A stretch of 64,000 nt of DNA, from assembly GCF_006442545.2 (NCBI RefSeq), contig NZ_CP083952.1:2845501-2909500 (forward strand), written 5' to 3'. Source of the DNA: Mesorhizobium sp. B2-1-8. GTDB lineage: Bacteria; Pseudomonadota; Alphaproteobacteria; Rhizobiales; Rhizobiaceae. Within the stretch, counting starts at the first letter, position 1. Each line of letters opens with the position of its first letter. The translations under genes were made by a program, and so were the position numbers. The notes under the pieces were generated by a model. That model saw only the letters and a list, made by a program, of their open reading frames with translations, was not told the DNA's origin and ran no database searches. Below are positions 42,105-48,520 of this stretch, one piece after another.

Positions 42105-42825
42105 TGCCGACGGTATGGCGCATGCCTGAGCGCAGGCGGCTGACGCCGTGACGCAGATTGACGCGATAATTGCCTTTGGTTCCCTGCACCGGCCGGTTGT
42201 GGACGGCGAAAGCCACCGCATCGCCCTGGCGCAAGGGCACCACTTCGACCCGGCTCTGCATGCGCGGCCGCTGTTCGGTCAGCGCGAATTCGCCACCGGT
42301 GAAATCCTCGCCGGGCTCGGAAAGCAGGATCGCCACCTGCAACGGGAAGGCGAGGTCGCCATACAGATCCTGGTGCAAGCAATTGAAGTCGCCAGGCACA
42401 TATTGCAGCAAAAGCGGCGTCGGCCTGGCCTGGCCGGCGGCATGGCATTGTTCGAGAAACGCGGCATGCGTGCCGGGGTAGCGCATGGCGATCCCCATGC
42501 GCTCGTTCCACCGGTTGGCGACCTCGGCAAGCCTCGGATACAGCGCGCCGCGCAGGCCGCCGATGAGGTCGGGCAAGGGATAGCGGAAATAACGGTATTC
42601 GCCCTTGCCGAAGCCATGTCTGGCCATGTGGATGTGGCTGCGGAAATGCTGCTCCTGCGGATAGAGGCCGGCGAGCTGCCGGCACTCTTGCGGTGAGAGC
42701 AGCTTTTCCATCACCGCGCAGCCGAAGCCGTCGAGCTCGGCGGCGAGCGCCGGCCAGTCGTAGACGGCGATGCGCGTCTCGGCGGCTTCGACCAGCGATG
42801 GTGCAACCCTGGCGTCGGCTTTCAT
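42082..42825 (-). CDS. 2-oxoglutarate/Fe(II)-dependent oxygenase
   Basis: 247 aa from the ATG at 42823-42825, which overlaps the Ogt stop (ATGA). The iron ligands are the HxD in NCLHQDLYGDLAFPLQVA and a distal His in RLRSGMRHTVGIIFHDA; an Arg/His near the end could hold 2-oxoglutarate. The substrate is unknown, but coupling with an alkylguanine methyltransferase gene suggests a part in nucleic acid repair, as AlkB does; it is not an AlkB sequence. Convergent with and overlapping the ECF gene. Confidence 0.88.
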   Translation of the reverse strand: MKADARVAPSLVEAAETRIAVYDWPALAAELDGFGCAVMEKLLSPQECRQLAGLYPQEQHFRSHIHMARHGFGKGEYRYFRYPLPDLIGGLRGALYPRLAEVANRWNERMGIAMRYPGTHAAFLEQCHAAGQARPTPLLLQYVPGDFNCLHQDLYGDLAFPLQVAILLSEPGEDFTGGEFALTEQRPRMQSRVEVVPLRQGDAVAFAVHNRPVQGTKGNYRVNLRHGVSRLRSGMRHTVGIIFHDAK

Positions 42826-43373
42826 ATCGTGGCCTCCTTTTCCAGCAAGGCGCGCTTGCGTTCGATCCCCCAGCGGTACCCGGACAGCGAGCCGTCGGCG
42901 CGCAGCACGCGGTGACAGGGAATGCCGAGCGCGATGGCGTTGGCGGCACAGGCCGTCGCCACGGCGCGGGCGCCGTCCGGCATGCCGAAGCGCCGGGCAA
43001 GGGCGGTGTAGGTGACCGTGGCGCCGCACGGGATCGTGCGCAGCGCCTCCCACACGCGCTGCTGGAAGGGCGTGCCGTGGCGCATGTCGAGCGGCAGGTC
43101 GAGACCGGCGCCGGGCGTTTCGATGAAGCGCGCTATCGCCGCGAGATCGTCGTGCAAGCCCGCCTCGTCTTCGAGCAGCACGCTGCCGGGGAAGCGGTCG
43201 GCGAGGTCCTGTTCCAGCGCATTGGCGTCGGAACCGATCAGGATGGCGCAGACGCCGATGGGGCTGCGCGCCACGAGGATGGCTCCAAGGGCGGACCGGC
43301 CGACGGCATAGGTGATGGTGTCGAGGCCGGCGCTGGCGGCTGTCGCCGGCATATGGGCTTGCATGTGGTTCAT
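42822..43373 (-). CDS. ogt: Methylated-DNA--[protein]-cysteine S-methyltransferase
   Basis: 183 aa from the ATG at 43371-43373. The suicide cysteine lies in IALGIPCHRVLRADGSLSGY, and FQQRVWEALRTIPCGATVTY plus the following Arg finger region match the family. It repairs O6-alkylguanine by transferring the alkyl group to itself. The gene is translationally coupled to the 2OG oxygenase downstream. A palindromic repeat and a small gene separate it from ada, all on the same strand. Confidence 0.94.
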   Translation of the reverse strand: MNHMQAHMPATAASAGLDTITYAVGRSALGAILVARSPIGVCAILIGSDANALEQDLADRFPGSVLLEDEAGLHDDLAAIARFIETPGAGLDLPLDMRHGTPFQQRVWEALRTIPCGATVTYTALARRFGMPDGARAVATACAANAIALGIPCHRVLRADGSLSGYRWGIERKRALLEKEATI

Positions 43374-43488
43374 TGCCTTCACTCCTTGTTGTGCCTGAAC
43401 CCTAGCCATGTGCCGGATGTTCCTCACTCCGATGCTTGCTTTTAAATTGAATTTCAGGCGCTGGGCCTGGAGGGAGCCGGGGTAAGTG

Positions 43489-43661
43489 CTCTACGGCGCC
43501 CCCCTCTGTCCTGCCGGACATCTCCCCCACGGGTGGGGAGATTGGCCGTCACTATGGCTTTCGCCAATCTCCGATGCTGCAAGAAAGAGCCGGCGCTGAA
43601 GCCGCCGATCTCCCCCCTTGTGGGGGAGATGTCCGGCAGGACTGAGGGGGGCGCCGTAGAG
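43489..43661. repeat. Palindromic intergenic repeat, RIME-like, copy 2
   Basis: Long arms starting CTCTACGGCGCC and ending GGCGCCGTAGAG enclose the motif CCTGCCGGACATCTCCCC and its complement. The centre (TGGCTTTCGCCAATCT...AGAGCCGGCGCTGAAG) is clearly related to copy 3 at 61870-62052. It lies between ogt and the small gene at 43674 and can fold into one long hairpin. Confidence 0.9.
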
Positions 43662-43673
43662 TGCTGAGTGTAT

Positions 43674-43901
43674 TTACGCAACACGCCGGACGGACACCTC
43701 CCCCAGCACGAACACTTCACCCGACATCAACCGCAGCTCGATCTCACCCGTCGCGGTGCGGCTCCATTCGGCCTGGCCATCCTCGACCAGCTCTCCCATG
43801 GCGGCCATCACCAGTGCCTTCGCGTCCTCTCGGTTGACGGCCTCGCCGTTGGCGATCTGGCTGTTCGCACCGGTGGTGGGAGACCTGGCCATCTCGCGCA
43901 T
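43674..43901 (-). CDS. Small hypothetical protein downstream of ada
   Basis: 75 aa from the ATG at 43899-43901, preferred because GAGGA lies seven bases upstream; an ATG at 43938-43940 would overlap ada. The product has a helical middle (NREDAKALVMAAMGELVEDG) and beta-strand-like C-terminal part (EIELRLMSGEVFVLGEVSV), ending in a basic tail. No family recognised. Starting 13 bases after the ada stop, it is probably co-transcribed with ada and so part of the alkylation response unit. Confidence 0.65.
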   Translation of the reverse strand: MREMARSPTTGANSQIANGEAVNREDAKALVMAAMGELVEDGQAEWSRTATGEIELRLMSGEVFVLGEVSVRRVA

Positions 43902-43914
43902 TGCCGGATCCTCG

Positions 43915-45042
43915 TCAGGCTCGCGAGGGCCGGCAGGCATTGTCGGGTGCCTTCACCGGCCCGCCGGCTTCGCGGTCGAGCAGCGCGCGTTTGCGCTCCG
44001 CGCCCCAGGCATAGCCCGACAGGGCGCCGTCCTTCCTGATCACGCGATGGCAGGGGATGGCGACCGCAAGGGGATTGGCCGCGCAGGCGGCGGCGATGGC
44101 GCGGGTCGCCTTCGGCGCGCCGATACGCCGCGCGATCTCGGCATAGGAAACCGTGCGGCCGGCCGGGATGTCCCGCAAGGCCTGCCAGACGCGCTGCTGG
44201 AAGGCGGTGCCGCGCACGTCGAGCGGCAGGTCGAGACCGAGCGCCGGCGCCTCGACGAAGCCGACGACGCGGGCGACGAGCGCCTCGTAGTTGCTGTCGC
44301 CGCCGACCAGCCGCGCCTTGGGGAAACGGTCCTGCAGGTCGCGCACCAGCGTGTCGGGATCCTGGCCGAGCAGGATCGAGGCGACGCCGTTGCGGCTCGA
44401 GGCGACCAGGATTGTGCCGAGCGAGGTTTCGCCGACGGCGAAACGGATCTCCTCGTTGGCGCCGCCGGCGCGATAGCGCGTCGGCGTCATGCCGAGCATG
44501 CCGGTCGATTTTTCGTAGAAACGCCCGCTCGAATTGAAGCCCGCATCGTAGATCGCCGATGTCACGCTGACGCCGTCTTCCAGGCCCTGACGGACCCGGG
44601 CGGCACGCCGGGCCGCCGCGTAATCTTTCGGCGTCAGCCCGGTGACCGCCTTGAAAACGCGATGGAAATAGCCGGGGCTGCGGCCGGCGGCATCAGCCAG
44701 TTCGGCGAGCGAGGGTTCCACCTCGCTCTGCTCGATCCTGCGGCAGGCATCGGCGACCATCGCGGCGTTGGCGGCCTCGAGCGAAGGGCCGTCCGGATTG
44801 CAGCGGCGGCATGGGCGAAAGCCTGTCGCCTTCGCCTGTTGTAAAGTGTCGTGCAACTGGACATTGGCGGGGTTGGCGTGCCGCGACGGACAGGACGGCC
44901 GGCAATAGACGCCGGTCGTCGCCACCGAATACCAGAATGCGCCGTCGGCCGACTTGTCGCGCGCCACGATGCGCACCCAGCGCGGATCGTCGGCCACCGG
45001 CAGCGGCGCGGGTTGCAGATGTTTGGCCAAGGTGATGAACAT
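43915..45042 (-). CDS. ada: Bifunctional Ada: methylphosphotriester/O6-methylguanine methyltransferase and AraC-type activator
   Basis: 375 aa from the ATG at 45040-45042; an in-frame ATG at 45106-45108 is the alternative and neither has a strong ribosome binding site. The N-terminal zinc domain has the four Cys at 47, 51, 78 and 81 (GVYCRPSC and FRPCRRC), the first being the methyl acceptor for phosphotriesters. An AraC HTH follows (about 95-190; DAAGRSPGYFHRVFKAVTG), then the Ogt-like domain with IPCHRVIRKDG. Methylation of the first Cys turns the protein into an activator, so it should induce its own operon and perhaps ogt. It is divergent from higBA. Confidence 0.95.
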   Translation of the reverse strand: MFITLAKHLQPAPLPVADDPRWVRIVARDKSADGAFWYSVATTGVYCRPSCPSRHANPANVQLHDTLQQAKATGFRPCRRCNPDGPSLEAANAAMVADACRRIEQSEVEPSLAELADAAGRSPGYFHRVFKAVTGLTPKDYAAARRAARVRQGLEDGVSVTSAIYDAGFNSSGRFYEKSTGMLGMTPTRYRAGGANEEIRFAVGETSLGTILVASSRNGVASILLGQDPDTLVRDLQDRFPKARLVGGDSNYEALVARVVGFVEAPALGLDLPLDVRGTAFQQRVWQALRDIPAGRTVSYAEIARRIGAPKATRAIAAACAANPLAVAIPCHRVIRKDGALSGYAWGAERKRALLDREAGGPVKAPDNACRPSRA

Positions 45043-45146
45043 AAGTACATTGAAGCCGGCGGAAGCCGGCTCCACCACCCGTTTCCGGACAACTGTCAGG
45101 AGGCGCATGCGTGGTCGAGGTCAAGATGTTGCATGTAACGCAGTCC

Positions 45147-45185
45147 TTCCCAATTTGGGAATTTCCCTTGTTCCCGATTTGGGAA
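45147..45185. promoter_or_regulatory. Paired operators of the higBA promoter
   Basis: TTCCCAATTTGGGAA (45147-45161) is a perfect palindrome and TTCCCGATTTGGGAA (45171-45185) a one-mismatch copy; centres are 24 bases apart. They lie immediately upstream of higB, with TATATAAAG just after. This is the arrangement expected for cooperative binding of an antitoxin dimer. Confidence 0.75.
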
Positions 45186-45201
45186 TTCGCTATATAAAGC
45201 G

Positions 45202-45498
45202 ATGCAAATCATCGCCAAGAAAGCGCTGAAGGACTTTTGGGCCAAGCACCATCAAGCCGAAGCGCCTTTGACTGCTTGGTATGTTGCTGTCGGCAGGGCC
45301 GATTGGAAGACTCCGGCCGACCTCAAGGACGCATTCGGGGCGACCGTCGATTTCGTGGGCGACAACCGCGTCATTTTCGATATTGGCGGCAACAAGTACC
45401 GCTTGATCGTCCACGTCGCCTACAAATTTCACCGCGTCCTGATCAAATTCGTCGGGACACATAAAGAGTATGACAAGATTGATCCGGAGAAGGTGTGA
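45202..45498 (+). CDS. higB: HigB family toxin (type II, RelE-like mRNA interferase)
   Basis: 98 aa. The HigB_toxin pattern is visible: MQIIAKKALKDFWAKHHQAE, WYVAVGRADWKTPADL, NRVIFDIGGNKYRLIVHV and FHRVLIKFVGTHKEYDKID. It belongs to the class that cleaves mRNA on ribosomes. The toxin gene precedes the antitoxin, as is typical of hig loci, and its stop overlaps the higA start by one base (TGATG). Confidence 0.93.
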   Translation: MQIIAKKALKDFWAKHHQAEAPLTAWYVAVGRADWKTPADLKDAFGATVDFVGDNRVIFDIGGNKYRLIVHVAYKFHRVLIKFVGTHKEYDKIDPEKV

Positions 45499-45896
45499 TG
45501 GAGAACATTCGACCCATTAAGACCGAAGCCGACTACGATTGGGCGATCGCCGAAATCACCAAATATTTCGAGAATGAGCCGGAGATCGGCTCTCCCGACG
45601 GCGATCGCTTCGACGTTCTCGCAACGCTGATCGAGGCTTACGAGGATAAGCACTACCCGATTGAAGCACCCGATCCCGTGGAAGCCATTCATTCGCACAT
45701 GCAATTGTTCAACCTGCCGCGAAAGGCTTTGGCCGAGGTGATCGGGTCGTCGCCTCGGGCGACCGAGGTGCTGAACAGAAAGCGCGCCCTTACCCTCGAC
45801 ATGATCTTCAAACTGAACAAGGAATGGAACATTCCTGCCGAAATTCTCGTGCAACCCTATCACCTCGCAAATGAAAGGGGCGGCAAGCGCGCCTAA
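45498..45896 (+). CDS. higA: HigA family antitoxin
   Basis: 132 aa from the ATG at 45498. The N-terminal half (ENIRPIKTEADYDWAIAEI, EDKHYPIEAPDPVEAIHSH) is the toxin-neutralising part and the C-terminal XRE HTH is LPRKALAEVIGSSPRATEVL with RALTLDMIFKLN. It should bind the paired palindromes upstream of higB and repress the operon. Convergent with the HxlR gene at 45930. Confidence 0.93.
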   Translation: MENIRPIKTEADYDWAIAEITKYFENEPEIGSPDGDRFDVLATLIEAYEDKHYPIEAPDPVEAIHSHMQLFNLPRKALAEVIGSSPRATEVLNRKRALTLDMIFKLNKEWNIPAEILVQPYHLANERGGKRA

Positions 45897-45929
45897 GCTT
45901 CTCCACGCGCTTGACGAGAGCACCGGTTC

Positions 45930-46622
45930 CTACGCCGCGCGTTTGGGTTCCACAGCGAACGGGCTGAGCCCGAGCCAGGTCTGCATCTTCCTGCCGATGG
46001 CCTGGTCGCCCGTCAGGGCGACCTTCGCGCCGGCCTTTTCGACGGTGAGCACTCCCATCCAGATCGCTGTCATCGTGTGCAGGTCGGTCGAGACATAGAG
46101 GTCGACGTCGAAACCCGGATCGTACCAGCACAGGTCGACCTCGCCGTGCTTTTCGACGATCAGCCACCAGGAGCGTTTGGAGGCGGGGAGTTCCTGATAC
46201 AGAAATTGTATCACCGTGCGTCCCTCGGGCAGCGGCGAGGGGTTCAGGTTGCGCCGCATGTCCCACATCAGCAGCGACGGATCGAGGTTCTTGAGGGACA
46301 GGCGGGATTCGACCCATTTCTGGCCCCAGAACCCCATCGCCTCGACGACCGGGCGCAGGTCGCGGCCGGCCTCGGTCAGCCGGTAGTCGAAAATCCCTTT
46401 TTCTCCCTGGACCTCCTTGCGCTCGACGATCCCCGCCAGCTCAAGCTCCTTCAGCCGTTGCGACAGAAGGGTCGGCGACATTTTGGGCACGCCGCGGCGC
46501 AGGTCGTTGAAGCGGGTCGAACCGGCCACGAGCTCGCGCATCAGCACCATCGTCCAGCGGGTGCACAGCACCTCGGCGGCCATCGATAGCGGGCAGAACT
46601 GTTTGTATCCGTGCTGGGTCAT
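45930..46622 (-). CDS. HxlR family regulator with C-terminal extension
   Basis: 230 aa from the ATG at 46620-46622. Residues about 5-105 form the HxlR winged helix (FCPLSMAAEVLCTRWTMVLM, SPTLLSQRLKELELAGIVER). The next 125 residues are an SCP2-like or sterol-carrier-type domain (RSWWLIVEKHGEVDLCWYD, DLYVSTDLHTMTAIWMGVLT) that could bind a lipophilic ligand. The reading frame continues upstream into the intergenic region but without start signals. It is divergent from the DUF1330 gene across a GTACAG palindrome. Confidence 0.88.
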   Translation of the reverse strand: MTQHGYKQFCPLSMAAEVLCTRWTMVLMRELVAGSTRFNDLRRGVPKMSPTLLSQRLKELELAGIVERKEVQGEKGIFDYRLTEAGRDLRPVVEAMGFWGQKWVESRLSLKNLDPSLLMWDMRRNLNPSPLPEGRTVIQFLYQELPASKRSWWLIVEKHGEVDLCWYDPGFDVDLYVSTDLHTMTAIWMGVLTVEKAGAKVALTGDQAIGRKMQTWLGLSPFAVEPKRAA

Positions 46623-46683
46623 GACTTGTGCCCTCTCCCTCGAACCTTGGGAGAACATTAGCCCTTCGTGATTGAGGCGGCGA

Positions 46684-46712
46684 GTACAGAAACTGTACCG
46701 GCCCAGTACAGA
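46684..46712. promoter_or_regulatory. Candidate HxlR operator, GTACAG/CTGTAC palindrome plus half-site
   Basis: GTACAGAAACTGTAC (46684-46698) is a perfect 15-base palindrome; a further AGTACAGA half-site follows at 46705-46712. HxlR family regulators such as YodB and HypR bind short inverted repeats of this size near their promoters. The site lies about 60 bases from the HxlR start and 85 from the DUF1330 start. Confidence 0.65.
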
Positions 46713-46799
46713 TCGCGGACTGGCTGGCGTGGGCCCTGCCATGCGAGCCCTTTGGCCGGTGTACGGGATACCCCCGTGCGCCGCAACCAGGAGACCACA

Positions 46800-47126
46800 A
46801 TGACTGCTTACGTTATCGCGGACATCAAGATGAGGGACCCGAAATGGGTCCCGGCCTATGCCGCCTCGGTGCACGACCTCGTCCACAAGCATGGCGGCAA
46901 ATATCTGTCGCGCAGCGGCAATGTGAAGACGCTCGAAGGCAAGCCGCTCGACACGACGCTGATCGCCCTGATGGCTTTCCCGTCGGAAGCCGCGGCGCGC
47001 GCCTTCACCAACGATCCGGCCTATGCGCCTTTCGTTTCGGCCCGCCAGGGCGGCAGCGACAGCCGTTTCCAGCTGATCGACGACACCGATCTGGCCGGAA
47101 CGATCCCGTATCTGCCGAAGGGATGA
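46800..47126 (+). CDS. DUF1330 family protein
   Basis: 108 aa from the ATG at 46800. It shows the family pattern: YVIADIKMRDPKWVPAYAAS, HGGKYLSRSGNVKTLEG and FPSEAAARAFTNDPAYAPF. DUF1330 proteins are small dimeric alpha/beta barrels of unknown activity. It is divergent from the HxlR gene and the probable target of that regulator. Confidence 0.92.
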   Translation: MTAYVIADIKMRDPKWVPAYAASVHDLVHKHGGKYLSRSGNVKTLEGKPLDTTLIALMAFPSEAAARAFTNDPAYAPFVSARQGGSDSRFQLIDDTDLAGTIPYLPKG

Positions 47127-47241
47127 CCGGCATTCGCCGCGTCGTTTTCGGGATCTCCAAGCAGCAACAGCCACGGCGCTTGCCTGTCGCGCTGCCGTAT
47201 TATCGGCGGCCGGCCAGCCGTGCTTTTTCAACAGGAATGGA

Positions 47242-47778
47242 ATGGATATGAAATCGAACTTTCGCAACGGGCTTCTCATGGCGGGGGCCATGCTGGCCGT
47301 CTGCACGACCTTCGCACAAGCGCATCAGGAGGCGCCAGCGGGCGCGCCGGATGCCAGTCCGCTGGCCGAGAAGGTGCGGGCGGCCAACAGCCGGTTTCTC
47401 GATGTCAACGCCGCGACGGCGGAAGGCTATGCGCCCATTCCCTGCGCCAGCGGCATCACCGGCGGCGCCATGGGCATCCACTATGTCAATGGCGGGTATC
47501 TGAAGGACGACAAGATAGACATCGCCCGTCCCGAAGCTGTGATGTACGAGCCGATGGCCGACGGCACGCTGAAGCTGGTGGCCGTCGAATACATCACCTC
47601 GAAGGGGCCGGCATCCCTCGAAGGGCAGCTGTTCAACTTCAACAGCGCGCCCAACCGCTATGGCCTGGGTGAATTCTACGAGCTGCATGTCTGGGCCTGG
47701 AAAGGCAACCCGACCGGCACGTTCGCCGACATGAACCCCAAAGTGTCATGCGAGCACGCGATGGCGCCAACCCAGTAA
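47242..47778 (+). CDS. Exported hypothetical protein with two conserved Cys
   Basis: 178 aa from the ATG at 47242. A Sec signal peptide covers about residues 1-28 (GLLMAGAMLAVCTTFAQAHQ). The mature part has AAGYAPIPC-like ATAEGYAPIPCASGITGGAM, EAVMYEPMADGTLKLVAVEY and a C-terminal PKVSCEHAM; the two Cys may form a disulfide. Similar periplasmic proteins are annotated only as hypothetical. It follows the DUF1330 gene on the same strand by 115 bases. Confidence 0.8.
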   Translation: MDMKSNFRNGLLMAGAMLAVCTTFAQAHQEAPAGAPDASPLAEKVRAANSRFLDVNAATAEGYAPIPCASGITGGAMGIHYVNGGYLKDDKIDIARPEAVMYEPMADGTLKLVAVEYITSKGPASLEGQLFNFNSAPNRYGLGEFYELHVWAWKGNPTGTFADMNPKVSCEHAMAPTQ

Positions 47779-47839
47779 CCGGCACGGCCAGGCGGCACCA
47801 ATGCCGCCTGGCCGAAGCCTCGATATTGCGCGAAGTTTC

Positions 47840-48289
47840 TCAGGCGGCCTTGATCAGGCCGAGCTGGGTGAGGGCGGCGACGCCGTCGTCGAGGCCGATT
47901 TCCTCGACGATCCTGCCGTCGATCACCTTCAGCACCGTGGTGCCGGTGAAGCGCATGGTGCGGCCGGTGGCGGCGGGCAGCGAGCCGGTGAGGAAGTCGT
48001 CGAAGGCCGGGCCGGTATGCGTGCCGCCGCCCTCCCACTGGCCGACGACATAGTCGCCCTCGGCGATGAGATCGGCGGTGGCCCAGAAGTTGAGATCCGG
48101 GAAGGCAGCACGGAAATCGGTCATGAAGGCCTTGATGTCGTCGCGGCCGCGGCGCGGCTCGTGCAGCGAATATTTCAGCAGCATGTCGGGCGCGGCGACG
48201 GCGTCGACGACGGAGAGGTCACAGGTTTCACCCCAGAAGTCGGTGAACCATTTGACGACGACGGCCTTGTTGTCTTCCTGCTTGGTCAT
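47840..48289 (-). CDS. SnoaL-like/ester cyclase family protein (NTF2 fold)
   Basis: 149 aa. The NTF2-like polyketide cyclase pattern is visible: VVVKWFTDFWGETCDLSVVD, RRGRDDIKAFMTDFRAAFPD, VVGQWEGGGTHTGPAFDDF and TGTTVLKVIDGRIVEEIGL. Members act as ester cyclases or hydratases, or have no known substrate. Standalone gene, convergent with the exported protein and divergent from the PAS-GGDEF-EAL gene. Confidence 0.9.
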   Translation of the reverse strand: MTKQEDNKAVVVKWFTDFWGETCDLSVVDAVAAPDMLLKYSLHEPRRGRDDIKAFMTDFRAAFPDLNFWATADLIAEGDYVVGQWEGGGTHTGPAFDDFLTGSLPAATGRTMRFTGTTVLKVIDGRIVEEIGLDDGVAALTQLGLIKAA

Positions 48290-48520
48290 GGGGAGGTCCT
48301 CTTCTCGTTTGCCTTGGGATCACCGGGCTGGCTGGTGACCTCGGGCATTCCTAGGATCGTTCGAGGCGCGCAAAACTCCGGTTCTTGTCCGCCAATCGAA
48401 AGGCTGCAGTCACGATTGCCGCCGGGAGAGTAGACACTCCGCCCCTTCGCTGCCCCGGTAACTGTTTCTTCTCTGGTTTTGCCGCAGATTGCCCGACGGG
48501 TGGGGCAGGCGAAACGGACG

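Noticed and set aside
43441-43670. Large hairpin considered as a possible CRISPR-like or integron attC site
   Set aside because: There is one palindrome, no spaced direct repeats and no integrase; copies elsewhere show it to be a dispersed intergenic repeat.
46623-47306. N-terminal extension of the HxlR protein up to 47306 on the minus strand
   Set aside because: The extension would run antisense through the DUF1330 gene and the operator palindrome; the ATG at 46620-46622 begins the HxlR domain properly.
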